From an uncultured Kangiella sp. (GTDB lineage Bacteria > Pseudomonadota > Gammaproteobacteria > Enterobacterales > Kangiellaceae): a DNA stretch of 64,000 bases. The position numbers and the translations under genes are program-made. The stretch spans positions 1-64,000 of the forward strand of contig CATNCP010000001.1 in NCBI GenBank assembly GCA_950096615.1. The letters run 5' to 3'. Below, piece by piece: positions 18,111 through 28,329 of the stretch (position 1 is its first letter; each line of letters opens with the position of its first letter). The notes under the pieces are model-generated. The model was not told where the DNA came from and did not search any database. It saw only the letters and a program-made list of their open reading frames with translations.

Positions 18111-19536
18111 GGCTTTCTCCTGAAGTAGTTGATAGCGAATTATTGTCGATTGTCATTGTTCTATGCTCTTTCGAGACGCTTGATTGGGTGCGGATTTGTG
18201 CCAAAAACTCAGAAGAATTATTGGATTGATAATAATTTGCTCGTAATTTTACTTTTTCAATTTCAACGGCTATATCCAGTACTGTCAGTTGCACATTGAC
18301 CTCATCAATGCGTGCGCGAACTAGCTCTGCAAAATCTGCTTCGTTATTACTATAGGCAGTCATAGAAGCTTGACCCTGCAATTTCACTTGAGGGTAGATA
18401 GAGCTGTTATAAAGCTCCTGACGTTGCTGTAAACGTTCTAGACGAGAAAGTTGGGTATTATAAGCAGCCATTAGCTGATTAAGTAACAGTGCCTTTTCTT
18501 CGCGCTTAGCCTCTTTGTCATAGATAGCAGCTTTAACGTCTTGGTCTTGCTTATTCTCTGTAAATAGCGGAATATCAAAGCTAACCCCCAAGCTAAAAAA
18601 GTCTGGTCGTTCCATACCGTTGGGTGCATCTTCACGGAAGGCATAACTACCGTTAACCATAAACTGAGGCTTATAACCCTGCTCTTGTAGCTCAACCATT
18701 TTCTGCGAAGACTCTATGTTTTGATCGATGGCCTTAACTAGGGGATGTTGCTGTAGGGCATTGGCTTTATTGAGTAAAGTGACGCTTGGCAGAGAGCGAC
18801 TAACAAAATTGACTGAATTAGCCTCGTTATTAATAAAGTAACTTTGTGGCAATTTGACATATTCACCCAGCTGTCGAATTGCAGCATGTAACTGATCTGA
18901 ATAAACGGTCACTTGGTCATCAAGTTTTGCTAACTCTAAGTCCGCACGAATAATTTCCTGTTGACTACTTTTTGATAATGCTGAGGTGTAATTGATCTCT
19001 GCAGCATCGCGTAATTCTTCGAATAAATATTTTTTGTCATTAATCAAAGAAATGCTGTGTTGCGCTTTATAAGCATCTAACCATAAAGCCCCAACCATCA
19101 TGATCAACTGGGTCTTTCGATTGGCCCGTAAATTTGGCTCTACACGCGCTTGTAGTTTCTTAATATCGAGCTTTAACTCTAGAGAGTCGCCTCTAGCAAA
19201 CGCTTGGCTAATCCCTAATTTAAACTGCGTCATCGGCTGACTATTATAACTAAAGTCATCAACAGGCAAGTTCGCAAGATTAATAGATGCTCTTGGATCA
19301 GGCAGACTAGACTGTGACTGAGACTGTGACAGTAATGACTTTTCTTTATATTGACTCTTCTTTAACCAAGGATCATTTTCTATGGCCATGATTAATGTCG
19401 ATTCAAGAGTGTATCCGTAGCCATTAGCTTCAGCTTCAGTTTCAGTTTCAGCTTTAGATTCTGTTTCCGCACTAGCACTCGGGCCAAACTGTAAAACAGC
19501 TATTGTTAATAATATTGTACGTTTAAGGGTACTCAT
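18103..19536 (-). CDS. TolC-family outer-membrane channel (CusC-like)
   Basis: The 477-aa protein begins with a signal peptide (MSTLKRTILLTIAVLQFGPSASAE). A short Glu/Ala/Thr repeat follows (ETESKAETETEAEANG), and the rest is the long alpha-helical outer membrane efflux protein (OEP) fold in two repeats (for example LDAYKAQHSISLINDKKYLF and FDIPLFTENKQDQDVKAAIY). No lipobox cysteine is present, unlike E. coli CusC. It is the first gene of the tripartite pump operon and overlaps cusB by eight bases. It carries copper/silver across the outer membrane with CusAB. Confidence 0.88.
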   Translation of the reverse strand: MSTLKRTILLTIAVLQFGPSASAETESKAETETEAEANGYGYTLESTLIMAIENDPWLKKSQYKEKSLLSQSQSQSSLPDPRASINLANLPVDDFSYNSQPMTQFKLGISQAFARGDSLELKLDIKKLQARVEPNLRANRKTQLIMMVGALWLDAYKAQHSISLINDKKYLFEELRDAAEINYTSALSKSSQQEIIRADLELAKLDDQVTVYSDQLHAAIRQLGEYVKLPQSYFINNEANSVNFVSRSLPSVTLLNKANALQQHPLVKAIDQNIESSQKMVELQEQGYKPQFMVNGSYAFREDAPNGMERPDFFSLGVSFDIPLFTENKQDQDVKAAIYDKEAKREEKALLLNQLMAAYNTQLSRLERLQQRQELYNSSIYPQVKLQGQASMTAYSNNEADFAELVRARIDEVNVQLTVLDIAVEIEKVKLRANYYQSNNSSEFLAQIRTQSSVSKEHRTMTIDNNSLSTTSGESHE

Positions 19537-19691
19537 AACCTTTCTCTAATAAATGAACATTATTCTGACGTACATGGACGTCGATCGAGATTTAGGTTGA
19601 GCTATTTATAACTACTTAAAACCGTTTTAAAACAGATAAAACAAAGAGATATAAACACTCACCAACTTCAGATGGATAGATCTATCCTGTG

Positions 19692-20069
19692 TTAACTGAA
19701 AATTGGTGGCTTATAGAGGGAGTCTAACTCGAAAGAGTGGAAGCTTAGCTTGTAAACATTTACAAGACCGGACTGGTTAAATAATTCAGAACGACTAACG
19801 AAAGAGTTCAGCATTAAAGCAACACATGAAGCCATATCGCAGCCCGCAGACATATCACAGCAAGGCATGGTTTGCATTGCTGAACCTTCTGTCATCATCG
19901 ATTGATGCTCGCTAACGTCAGAAAGGTCATGCTGCATATTGTGTTGCATGTTGTTAGTGATTTTATTTGAAACTTCAGACATATCACAATGTTGATTAAA
20001 GGCCGCAAGCTGACCCGCTACAGAGAGTAGCGTAAACAGAACTATTATGCGGACGAGTTTGAAGCTCAT
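19692..20069 (-). CDS. Small exported Cys/Met/His-rich protein
   Basis: The 125-aa protein has a signal peptide (MSFKLVRIIVLFTLLSVAGQLA). The mature part is rich in possible soft-metal ligands: QHCDMSEVSNK, NMQHNMQHDLSD and MPCCDMSAGCDMASC. The C-terminus ends in SLYKPPIFS, as in several unassigned small proteins found next to copper-efflux genes. A role as periplasmic copper buffer or sensor is inferred from composition and neighbours only. It is separated from the tolC-like gene by 155 bases in which no clear terminator is seen. Confidence 0.7.
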   Translation of the reverse strand: MSFKLVRIIVLFTLLSVAGQLAAFNQHCDMSEVSNKITNNMQHNMQHDLSDVSEHQSMMTEGSAMQTMPCCDMSAGCDMASCVALMLNSFVSRSELFNQSGLVNVYKLSFHSFELDSLYKPPIFS

Positions 20070-20430
20070 AATTTAACCAAATGTAATAATTAAATTGATT
20101 GTATTTCAATCGGGTGTTTTAGGCAAATCAAAAGTCAACCATTTACGTAGATTTACAGTGCATTTTTGTTTCCACAAAATCCGTTAATAAGCTTGTGGAT
20201 AAAGCAATTCTCACCTTAAAGCATAGGCTTTCAGCCGATTTGTTGATTTTTTGACTAGCTTACTTTCTATACTTATATTTTAAGAGGATATCGAGTTTAC
20301 AATGTTTTCCCAGCAAAAATTTGGATCTATACCTGTAATAACTATCAGCCTATAAAGACATATTATATCCGGTATTTAGTACGGCTATTTGTATACGCAT
20401 GGAATTACTGCTAACTTTTCCTATACGTTC
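20070..20430. other. Divergent intergenic region
   Basis: No gene, strong terminator or recognisable operator is seen between the copper-block promoter side (minus strand) and pirin (plus strand). The region is A/T-rich with two small inverted stretches. It should hold divergent promoters; no copper-responsive MerR-type (CueR) palindrome was recognised by eye. Confidence 0.4.
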
Positions 20431-21360
20431 ATGAATCAAGTAAATGCTATGAGTAACTTGCTGCAACAGAAGCCAGATGCTGACTGTCAGGACAACCCAT
20501 GTCCTACTATCGAACAGCTGATAAATCCTAAAGAAAAAGATCTTGGTGGTTTTACTGTTCGACGCTTGTTTCCAGCCGTAGGTAGAAAGTCAGTCGGACC
20601 GTGGGTATTTTTCGATCACATGGGACCTGCACAGTTCGAAGCTGGCAAAGGCATTAACGTCAGGCCACACCCGCATATTGGTATTGCTACGGTGACTTAT
20701 GTTTTTGAAGGAGAAATGCTGCACCGGGACTCCTTAGGCAGCTATCAAACAATTACGCCAGGTGATATCAACTTAATGGTTGCTGGTAAAGGCATTGTCC
20801 ACTCTGAGAGAGAACGCCCTGAAATCAGCAGCAAAGCTCATAGCCTTCATGCACTACAATTGTGGCTGGCATTACCCGCTGATAAAGAAGAAATGCAACC
20901 TGAGTTTCATCACTACCCTGCAGAAAATATTCCATGTGTTACTGACGAGAATATAAAGCTTCGAATTATGATGGGCACTGCTTATGGCGAAACCTCACCG
21001 GTTAAAACTTTTGCTGAAACCCTGTATGTAGAAGCAGACTTCGCCTCAGAGCAGTCGTTAGCATTACCCAAAGCCGAAGAGCTCGCGATTTACGTGGCGA
21101 AAGGTAGTGTGACAATAGACGATACAATCGTAAAAGAACACTCGATGGCTGTGATTAATACTGACAAGGATGTAAGCGCTCTTGCACAGAAAAATACCCG
21201 GTTAGCCATTATCGGTGGCGAAAACCTTGGCAAACGCTATATCGACTGGAACTTTGTTTCGAGCTCTAAAGAACGAATTGAAAAGGCTAAAGAAGACTGG
21301 AAAGCTGGACGTTTTCCAAAAGTAACTGGGGATGAGGAAGAATTTATTCCCCTTCCCTAG
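20431..21360 (+). CDS. Pirin-family cupin protein
   Basis: The track starts at a TTG (20389). ATG codons at 20431 and 20449 are more plausible; the latter gives MSNLLQQKPDADCQ. The body is a pirin bicupin with FDHMGPAQFEAGKG, the metal-binding RPHPHIGIATVTYVFEGEML segment and MVAGKGIVHSERE. Pirins bind a single iron in the N-terminal cupin; some are quercetin dioxygenases or redox sensors. The gene has no operon partners and converges with purT. Confidence 0.88.
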   Translation: MNQVNAMSNLLQQKPDADCQDNPCPTIEQLINPKEKDLGGFTVRRLFPAVGRKSVGPWVFFDHMGPAQFEAGKGINVRPHPHIGIATVTYVFEGEMLHRDSLGSYQTITPGDINLMVAGKGIVHSERERPEISSKAHSLHALQLWLALPADKEEMQPEFHHYPAENIPCVTDENIKLRIMMGTAYGETSPVKTFAETLYVEADFASEQSLALPKAEELAIYVAKGSVTIDDTIVKEHSMAVINTDKDVSALAQKNTRLAIIGGENLGKRYIDWNFVSSSKERIEKAKEDWKAGRFPKVTGDEEEFIPLP

Positions 21361-21381
21361 CTACTTACTGTTGTCAGTTCT

Positions 21382-22563
21382 TTAAAGTGTAATCTTAACG
21401 GAAGTGGAAACACCGAGAGCTTTGGTTCGGGCTTTTTCAATCGAATCAGCTTTGGCCAAAGCCACCCCCATGCGTCTTTTGCCACTGACTTCCGGCTTTC
21501 CAAATAGACGTAGATGGGTATCTTGCTCTAAAAGTGATTCCTCAAGGTTTCCAAATGAAACTTGGGTAGACTCCCCTTCAACTAAAATCACCGCTGAAGC
21601 TGATGGACCGTTTTGACGGATCACTGGAATAGGCAGCCCTAGAATGGCTCGCGCATGTAACGCGAACTCTGACAAGTCTTGAGAGACTAATGTGACTAAC
21701 CCAGTATCATGCGGACGCGGCGAGACTTCGCTAAAGATGGCTTCGTCACCTTTAATAAATATTTCCACACCAAAGATACCAAAGCCACCTAAATCATTAG
21801 TCACTGTTTTGGCCATGTATTGTGCCTGCTGTAGAGCTTGTGGTGACATCGCTTGTGGCTGCCAAGATTCACGATAATCACCGTCTTCTTGTGTATGACC
21901 AATCGGTTCGCAGAACTGAGTTCCATTAACAGCTCGAACTGTTAATAAGGTAATTTCGTAGTCAAAATCAACAAAGCCCTCTACAATAATTCTGCCCTCG
22001 CCCGAACGCCCACCTTCTTGTGAATACTGCCAAGCTTTATCAATGTCTGCTTCAGATTTAACGGTAGACTGGCCTTTCCCAGAGCTGCTCATAACAGGTT
22101 TCACCACACAAGGAATCCCAACTTCCTTTACTGCGGCTTGGTACTCTTCATAGCTATCAGCGAACTGGTATGGCGATGTTTTAAGCCCAAGCTCTTCAGC
22201 AGCTAAACGGCGAATACCCTCTCGATCCATAGTTAGATTGGTAGCCCTAGCCGTCGGAATAACGGTAAAGCCTTCAGTTTCTAGCTCTAACAAGGTTGAT
22301 GTCGCAATAGCTTCAATTTCAGGCACTATTAAATCAGGACGCTCCTGCTCAACTAACTGTCGTAAAGCAGCACCATCCAACATATTGATAGTAAAGCTTT
22401 TATGAGCAACCTGCATTGCTGGAGCCTGCTCGTAACGATCGACGGCGATGACCTCAACGCCAAAGCGCTGTAGCTCAATAGCGACTTCTTTACCTAGCTC
22501 GCCTGAACCAAGCAGCATCACTTTCTTTGAGGATGGTGAGTTTGGAGTTCCAATAGTAGACAT
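21382..22563 (-). CDS. purT: Formate-dependent GAR transformylase
   Basis: The 393-aa ATP-grasp enzyme makes formylglycinamide ribonucleotide from GAR, formate and ATP, the folate-independent third step of purine synthesis. Recognisable segments are [21 protein letters not shown], the ATP-grasp stretch [15 protein letters not shown] and the metal-binding [13 protein letters not shown]. Length is the same as the family. It is a single gene, divergent from the secreted protein at 22669. Confidence 0.95.
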   Translation of the reverse strand: MSTIGTPNSPSSKKVMLLGSGELGKEVAIELQRFGVEVIAVDRYEQAPAMQVAHKSFTINMLDGAALRQLVEQERPDLIVPEIEAIATSTLLELETEGFTVIPTARATNLTMDREGIRRLAAEELGLKTSPYQFADSYEEYQAAVKEVGIPCVVKPVMSSSGKGQSTVKSEADIDKAWQYSQEGGRSGEGRIIVEGFVDFDYEITLLTVRAVNGTQFCEPIGHTQEDGDYRESWQPQAMSPQALQQAQYMAKTVTNDLGGFGIFGVEIFIKGDEAIFSEVSPRPHDTGLVTLVSQDLSEFALHARAILGLPIPVIRQNGPSASAVILVEGESTQVSFGNLEESLLEQDTHLRLFGKPEVSGKRRMGVALAKADSIEKARTKALGVSTSVKITL

Positions 22564-22668
22564 AATATTTTGTGCTAAATTTTTGGTTAAGGTTATCAGC
22601 GGATAATCGTGGGTGCAACTTGTTTAGGAGTGTGCTTAAATATTCCCATTCGTTAACAAAGGTCTAAT

Positions 22669-23415
22669 ATGACAATGTATAAAGCCTTACTACTCATTAG
22701 CTTTGTTGCCCTAATAAGCTTTAGCCAACAAACTAAAGCCAGTTGTAATCTAACAATAAAAAATATTGATGAGCTCCTAGCAGACGAGCACTCTACGATT
22801 AATGAGAGTTGCTTTAAAGACGATGAGCTTGCTGCATCAATCATCACTCGACTGACTTTTGAGCATGATAACGCTGTAGCAGCGGCTACTTTTTTCAACA
22901 TATCGCAAGTTTCTAAAGAAAAGCGCTCTATCCTGCCGAGTAAACTGATCAGCACTTTTCACAAAGATGTTTTAGTCAGGCGTAGTAAAGGCTTATTCAA
23001 ACAAACACGTTCCTGCGAGCAAGTTCAACAAAGGCTAGAGCTGTATCAACTCGTATCAGAAAAACTTAACCTATCGCGAACAACCGTATGGGAAGATTTT
23101 CATCTGATACAAGCTTACTACCATCAGTTGCTTGGTGAAGAAGCTGAAGCAGAAAATAAAGTGGATACAATATTTGAGGGAGTTTCCGTTTCAGAACTCC
23201 CTGACTTTAGTTTATTGTCTGATATTGGTTATGAATTAACCGACTATCAATTATCGTTTTACCTTAAGCTTTTTGATAAGGCGAGAAATCTGGAGCGCTT
23301 GTCAAAAGATGAAAGCCAGAAAGGCTTATATGAGGCAGTAATGAAAGAGCGAGCAATGTATAAACAGCAGTTAAAAGCCTCAGCTAAACCCAAGCAAGAT
23401 ATTCGTTGCCAATAA
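22669..23415 (+). CDS. Exported protein of unknown function
   Basis: The 248-aa protein has a signal peptide (MYKALLLISFVALISFSQQTKAS) and a mostly alpha-helical mature part with three or four cysteines (SCNLTIK, NESCFKDDE, RSCEQVQQ, DIRCQ). I do not recognise a family. The helical, TPR-like look of the middle (LELYQLVSEKLNLSRTTVWEDF) is only suggestive. Its stop lies four bases before the moeB-like gene, so they are probably cotranscribed, although one product is exported and the other cytoplasmic. Confidence 0.7.
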   Translation: MTMYKALLLISFVALISFSQQTKASCNLTIKNIDELLADEHSTINESCFKDDELAASIITRLTFEHDNAVAAATFFNISQVSKEKRSILPSKLISTFHKDVLVRRSKGLFKQTRSCEQVQQRLELYQLVSEKLNLSRTTVWEDFHLIQAYYHQLLGEEAEAENKVDTIFEGVSVSELPDFSLLSDIGYELTDYQLSFYLKLFDKARNLERLSKDESQKGLYEAVMKERAMYKQQLKASAKPKQDIRCQ

Positions 23416-23419
23416 AGCC

Positions 23420-24163
23420 ATGCTAAGCAAGTCAGAGCTATTACAATACAGTCGTCATATCATCTTACCTGAGATTGATATTGAGGGTCAGGAAGCTATA
23501 AAAGGTAGTCATGTTTTGATTATTGGTATGGGTGGCCTCGGTTCCCCTGCTGCCTTATATTTAGCGGCGGCAGGTGTTGGTCAGTTGACCATAATTGATG
23601 ATGACCAAGTTGAACGTTCAAACCTGCAGCGTCAGATTATTCATCATGCAAGCTCAGTGAACCAGACAAAAGTTGAGTCAGCTAAAGCGTCACTCTTAGC
23701 CTTATCGCCAAACCTAAAGGTTAATGCTATACAGTCAAAAGCGGATAAAGAGTTACTGAATGATTTAAGTGAGAATGGATTTTCAGCAGTATTGGATTGT
23801 ACGGATAATTTCGATACCCGTTTCTTAATCAACGCATGGTCAATACACCATCAAGTACCATTGGTTTCTGCAACGGCTGTAGGCTTTTCTGGCCAGCTGG
23901 GCATCTTCAATCAAACCATATCGAGCCCTTGTTATCAGTGTTTATATAGTAATGTTGATTTACCAGAAGGTAATTGTGAAGACCAAGGAATCTTATCGCC
24001 AGTGGTCGGCACTATGGGAACATTACAGGCGACTGAAACACTCAAGTTGATAATCGGCTTAAGTGTGCCAGCGACTACCTATTTACTGAAGTATGATGCT
24101 TTAAAAACCGAGTTCAAGCGCTTTGGTGTGAGTAAAGACCCAAGCTGTTCTGCTTGTAGCTAA
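23420..24163 (+). CDS. MoeB/ThiF-type sulfur-carrier adenylyltransferase
   Basis: The 247-aa E1-like enzyme has the nucleotide site GMGGLGSPAALYLAAAG, the DDDQVERSNLQRQIIH segment with the Asp and Arg used for adenylation, and two zinc CxxC pairs (CYQC and CSAC). It activates the C-terminal glycine of a sulfur carrier (MoaD or ThiS). The sequence alone does not separate MoeB from ThiF; the absence of a rhodanese domain and of thi/moa neighbours leaves it open. The end overlaps the convergent zntB-like gene by four bases. Confidence 0.88.
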   Translation: MLSKSELLQYSRHIILPEIDIEGQEAIKGSHVLIIGMGGLGSPAALYLAAAGVGQLTIIDDDQVERSNLQRQIIHHASSVNQTKVESAKASLLALSPNLKVNAIQSKADKELLNDLSENGFSAVLDCTDNFDTRFLINAWSIHHQVPLVSATAVGFSGQLGIFNQTISSPCYQCLYSNVDLPEGNCEDQGILSPVVGTMGTLQATETLKLIIGLSVPATTYLLKYDALKTEFKRFGVSKDPSCSACS

Positions 24164-25095
24164 TACCATTTCTTAAACTTGAACCACACCATCAAACCGA
24201 CAGCGATTACTAGGCAAAGTCCCGACACAAACCAAAAAGAGTTCGAGTCCTCGGTGCCAGGTAGTCCAGCAACATTCATTCCAAGTAGCCCAGAAAGAAA
24301 CGTAAGCGGTAAAAATATTGCTGAAATAATAGCCAGCACATATAACCGATTGTTTTGCTCATGGCCAATTTTAGCGAGTAGCTGTTCTTGCAGTGCCATT
24401 GAACGCTCTCTAGATAACTCTAAGTCTTCTAGTAACCGTGCAATTTTGTCACGGTCATCCCGCATTTCTTCCAGCAGCGCATCTGTGAGTAACGGACTAG
24501 CAGCACGACTTAGCTTATCAAGCGCATCTTTTTGAGGGGTCAAGTAACGTCTAACAGTAGCAGCTTGACGACGTAAATTACCGAGTTCAGTCCCAAGCCC
24601 CCTACTATCCGCGGTTTCTATGCTGTCTTCCTGAACATCTAGCTGCTCCTCGAATTGCTCGAAAAAGTCCTCAATCCGAATAGCTAGCCTTTCAATCAAA
24701 ACTGCCAGAAACTCACCCGGTGTTTTGGGACCAATATCATTTTCTAAGTTTTTAAAAATATCCTGAAGTGACAAGCTGGAGCGGTTACAGCTAGTGATCA
24801 CTGTATTGTTATTTGCCCACAGCCGTATAGAAATCATATCCTCAGGATCGGCGTCCGGATTTAAGTTTACACCTCTCAAGCAGATTAATATGGATTCATC
24901 ATCTTGATAAAAAACGGGGCGAGTTTCTGCTTTTAGAAGTTGTTCTTTAAATAAATTATTGAGTAAAGGGTTTTCATCTAACCACTGACAGTCTTCATCC
25001 GATGAATAGTTCATCCTATACCAACGAAAAGAGCGTGGACCGTCATCAGTTTCAGTGATTAATCCGCCTTTATTGGAAATATCATAGTGTTCCAT
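24160..25095 (-). CDS. CorA-family transporter, ZntB-like
   Basis: The 311-aa protein has a large cytoplasmic domain (EDMISIRLWANNNTVITSCN, helices with EQFEEQLDVQED) and two C-terminal membrane helices. The first helix ends in the pore signature GMNVAGLPG, with the GMN typical of CorA/ZntB. The soluble domain resembles ZntB, a proton-coupled zinc transporter, more than Mg2+ CorA. Its start overlaps the MscS-like stop by one base (TAATG), so the two are translationally coupled. Confidence 0.85.
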   Translation of the reverse strand: MEHYDISNKGGLITETDDGPRSFRWYRMNYSSDEDCQWLDENPLLNNLFKEQLLKAETRPVFYQDDESILICLRGVNLNPDADPEDMISIRLWANNNTVITSCNRSSLSLQDIFKNLENDIGPKTPGEFLAVLIERLAIRIEDFFEQFEEQLDVQEDSIETADSRGLGTELGNLRRQAATVRRYLTPQKDALDKLSRAASPLLTDALLEEMRDDRDKIARLLEDLELSRERSMALQEQLLAKIGHEQNNRLYVLAIISAIFLPLTFLSGLLGMNVAGLPGTEDSNSFWFVSGLCLVIAVGLMVWFKFKKWY

Positions 25096-26006
25096 TAACT
25101 ATCACCTTTTTCTTCTTCTTTAGACTCATCAGCCTTACTACTACGGTTAATAGACACAGGAAAGCTAGACTGATTATCAAACTTAAAATGTAGGTCTCGT
25201 TGAGGGAATGCGATAACAATACCAGCTTCATTGAAGTGCTTGGTAATACTGAAACGAATATCGCTTCTAATTACACGCAACTCTCTTACAGCCCCAACAC
25301 TCGCCCAAAACCAAAGATCAAAGGTCAAAGCGCTGTCTCCAAAGTCTTCGAAAATAACGGATGGCGCAGGATCATCGATTACTGACTCATGCTCTTTTAG
25401 GACCTTCTCAAGTATTTCTTTTACTTTTTCTACATCACTGCCATAAGCGACTCCTACTCTAACCGATGTTCTGATATTAGGGTCGACCAAGGTCCAGTTA
25501 ATTAGATTTGCCTGGAGTAAACTACTGTTTGGTACCACCATATGAGCACCGTCAATACGTCGAATCATGGTAGATCGGTTACCAACCTCAATGACACGGC
25601 CTAAATGCCCCTCATACTCGACAATGTCATTGATTCTGACCGGCCGCTCAGACATCAATATCCAGCCACTGATAAAGTTATCCATAACGGTTTTTGCGCC
25701 AAAGCCTACACCTATGGCTAGGGCACCTGACATAAACGCAAAAGCAGTTAAAGGCACATTAAAGAACGATAAAACCGTCACGGTGATTATCGCGAGCAAA
25801 ATAAAGAATATAAGGCGCTTTAGAATAACCAAGTTATCTTCTGCTAACTTAAACTTGGTCAAAATCTTCTTGGTAATAAATTTAGAAAAGTAATGACTAA
25901 ACAAGGCGGCTAGAATAATAAACAATATCGCTAAGAGCAGCTGCGACATTGTCACATCAAACTTATCACCAATAGAAAATAAAGGTTTAGAAAGCAATTC
26001 TTGCAT
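25095..26006 (-). CDS. Small-conductance mechanosensitive channel (MscS family)
   Basis: The 303-aa protein has three N-terminal membrane helices. The pore-lining third helix is Gly/Ala-rich (FMSGALAIGVGFGAKTVMDN), followed by the beta domain (GHLGRVIEVGNRSTMIRRID, VPNSSLL) and a cytoplasmic vestibule. These channels release solutes on hypo-osmotic shock. The C-terminal tail is highly charged (KADESKEEEKGDS). It is the first gene of a pair with the ZntB-like gene. Confidence 0.9.
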   Translation of the reverse strand: MQELLSKPLFSIGDKFDVTMSQLLLAILFIILAALFSHYFSKFITKKILTKFKLAEDNLVILKRLIFFILLAIITVTVLSFFNVPLTAFAFMSGALAIGVGFGAKTVMDNFISGWILMSERPVRINDIVEYEGHLGRVIEVGNRSTMIRRIDGAHMVVPNSSLLQANLINWTLVDPNIRTSVRVGVAYGSDVEKVKEILEKVLKEHESVIDDPAPSVIFEDFGDSALTFDLWFWASVGAVRELRVIRSDIRFSITKHFNEAGIVIAFPQRDLHFKFDNQSSFPVSINRSSKADESKEEEKGDS

Positions 26007-26069
26007 CGTTTGGAACCATTACTAAGTTAGTAACAATCATAGAATATTAATAAATTGATGTACAATAAA

Positions 26070-26102
26070 AAAAGCCTTAACTATTAGCTAGTTAAGGCTT
26101 TT
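26070..26102 (-). terminator. Rho-independent terminator of prc
   Basis: A perfect 14-base-pair stem AAAAGCCTTAACTA/TAGTTAAGGCTTTT with a five-base loop. On the minus strand it is followed by a run of Ts. It lies between the prc stop and the start of the mechanosensitive channel gene. Confidence 0.9.
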
Positions 26103-26139
26103 ATGTAAGTCGATGTTTTGATTAAGAACTCTTGTTGAC

Positions 26140-28329
26140 TTAGATATCCTTGCTCGCTCGCTCAAACGCTGCGATAAGCTCTGGTTTGGCCTTGATAGCG
26201 ATTAAGTCAGCCAAAATATTAGCGGCCTCTTTCAACAAGACATCAGGCTCATCTGCCTTGTCTTCCTCAGAACTAGCATCCTGCTCGCCCTCTTCTTCAT
26301 CTTCAAGTTCAGCCAAAGGATCTAATCCTTGCATCTTTCTTTTGATGTTTTCGCGCTGCAAACGAAGTGTGTCGTTCTTCTTTTGCTTCGCAAGACGTTT
26401 ATCATAGTTTAAAGAAACTACCTTATTGTCTCGCTCAACTTTAGCCCGCTCGATATCATCAACAAAAAATGCAAACTCTTCGTTAGACTCCTTGCGCTTT
26501 TCATGTCGATACTGAAGGTAGGGCATGAAGTCACCAAGCTCACCAACTCGCTCAAAACTAGCCGAATCGATAGTATCCCATTCTAGAGCATTGTCATACG
26601 AACTCTCACCATACTTTTCAGGATCGAAAATCGTTGGGAACTTAATATCGGGTTGCACCCCTTTATTTTGAGTGCTTTCACCGGTCACACGATAATACTT
26701 TTCAATGGTAAGTTTTAAGGCACCGACATTAAGCTCTGGGTTGCGCAAAAAACGATTCAAATCATCAATACTTTGCACAGTGCCCTTACCAAAAGTATTA
26801 TCGCCAATAACTAAGCCTCGACCATAGTCCTGAATTGCTCCAGCGAAAATTTCAGAAGCCGATGCACTCGAACCGTTCACCATTACTGCTAATGGACCGT
26901 CGTAAAGCGTTACACCGTCTTCGTCTTCTAAAACTCGTAACTGTCCGCCACTGCTTTGACCTTGTACCACAGGACCTTCATCTATAAACAGCCCAACAAG
27001 GTTAACCACTTCGGTTAGCGAGCCTCCGCCATTATTACGTAAGTCAATAATAAGGCCATCAATAGCGCTTTCTTTCTTGAGCTTTTTGATTAAACGGGCA
27101 ACGTCTTGCGTCGTGCTGGTAGCCTCTTTACCTTCCTCTCCCTCACGAGCCGCTGCTTCTGAGTAGAAAGAAGGCAGTTCAATAATGCCTAAATTAACTT
27201 TCTCACCGTTTTGCTCAACTTCAATAGTATTTGATTTCGCCGCTTGGTCTTCGAGTTTGATCTCTTCACGAACAATTCTTACGACTTTAGGCATTCCATC
27301 ACCAGCTTCTGTGTATGGAATAATTTGCAGTCTAACCACAGTTCCGGCTTCACCACGGATTAGATCAACAACATCATCATTTCTCCAGCCAATGACATCA
27401 ACTATTTCGCCTTTATCACCTTGACCGACGCCAATGACTTTATCGTTCTTGTGGATTTGGCCAGACTTCTGAGCAGGCCCTTTATTGACCACAGAAACGA
27501 TTTTGGTGAACTGGTCTTCTTGAGTTAAAACGGCACCAATGCCCTGCAACTTAAGGCTCATATTGATGGCGAAATTCTCAAAACGTCGCGGTGTGTAATA
27601 AGTCGTATGCGGATCAACTGCAGAGCTGACGGCATTCATGAAATAGCCGAAAACGTCTTCGCTATTAGACTGAGATAAGCGTCTAATCGCAGAGCGATAA
27701 CGACTGTTGAGCTTTTCTTTTATTTCTTCATCAGTTTGCTCTGCTAACTTTAAATTTAGGGCATCATTTTTGACTCGTTTACGCCAAATATCATTAAGCT
27801 CATCTTCACTAACAGCCCACTCAGCTTCTGTTCTGTCGTAAATATAATCTTCGTCTTTATCGAAATCCAAAGGCTTCTCAAGCAGTTTTAAAGCGTACTG
27901 ATAGCGCTCACGATAGCGCTGCTCAAAAATCTCAAAGAATGAATAAGCAACTTCAATCTTCCCAGTTCTAAGCGCATCATCGAACTTCTCTTCATAAACT
28001 TTCAGTTGCTCGATATCGCTTTTATAGAAATAGCTACGATTAGGATCAAACGTTTTTATGAGTTGTTTAAACGCTTCTTTAGATAATTCATCATTGAACT
28101 TAGGATGTGAGTAATGCCTTTGGTTCAATATAAAAGCTATCAAACGTCCTGTTTCACGAAACTTAGTTTCCAGCTCCATGTCCAGACTAGCTGGCGCAGG
28201 TAGCGAGTAAACTTCTTCATGTAATGCCTTATCAAATTTCTTAGGAGATTTGTCGGCTCTAGTGTCCGCCACTACGCCAAAAGAAATACTTAGGGTGAAT
28301 ACGGCTAACAGCCACTTCTTATCTATCAT
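26140..28329 (-). CDS. prc: Tail-specific (C-terminal processing) protease Prc
   Basis: The 729-aa S41 protease has a signal peptide (MIDKKWLLAVFTLSISFGVVAD), a long helical N-terminal domain, a PDZ domain (about 250-340) and the catalytic domain. VNGSSASASEIFAGAIQ holds the catalytic Ser, and FGKGTVQS the catalytic Lys of the Ser/Lys dyad. A charged C-terminal helical region follows. Prc trims or degrades periplasmic proteins, including murein enzymes and penicillin-binding protein precursors. Size is near that of E. coli Prc (682 aa) with a longer acidic insert. It is transcribed alone and ends at a strong terminator. Confidence 0.94.
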   Translation of the reverse strand: MIDKKWLLAVFTLSISFGVVADTRADKSPKKFDKALHEEVYSLPAPASLDMELETKFRETGRLIAFILNQRHYSHPKFNDELSKEAFKQLIKTFDPNRSYFYKSDIEQLKVYEEKFDDALRTGKIEVAYSFFEIFEQRYRERYQYALKLLEKPLDFDKDEDYIYDRTEAEWAVSEDELNDIWRKRVKNDALNLKLAEQTDEEIKEKLNSRYRSAIRRLSQSNSEDVFGYFMNAVSSAVDPHTTYYTPRRFENFAINMSLKLQGIGAVLTQEDQFTKIVSVVNKGPAQKSGQIHKNDKVIGVGQGDKGEIVDVIGWRNDDVVDLIRGEAGTVVRLQIIPYTEAGDGMPKVVRIVREEIKLEDQAAKSNTIEVEQNGEKVNLGIIELPSFYSEAAAREGEEGKEATSTTQDVARLIKKLKKESAIDGLIIDLRNNGGGSLTEVVNLVGLFIDEGPVVQGQSSGGQLRVLEDEDGVTLYDGPLAVMVNGSSASASEIFAGAIQDYGRGLVIGDNTFGKGTVQSIDDLNRFLRNPELNVGALKLTIEKYYRVTGESTQNKGVQPDIKFPTIFDPEKYGESSYDNALEWDTIDSASFERVGELGDFMPYLQYRHEKRKESNEEFAFFVDDIERAKVERDNKVVSLNYDKRLAKQKKNDTLRLQRENIKRKMQGLDPLAELEDEEEGEQDASSEEDKADEPDVLLKEAANILADLIAIKAKPELIAAFERASKDI

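Noticed and set aside
18743-18760. CTAGGGG match within the tolC-like gene
   Set aside because: It lies inside coding sequence and lacks the CCC half of the inverted motif.
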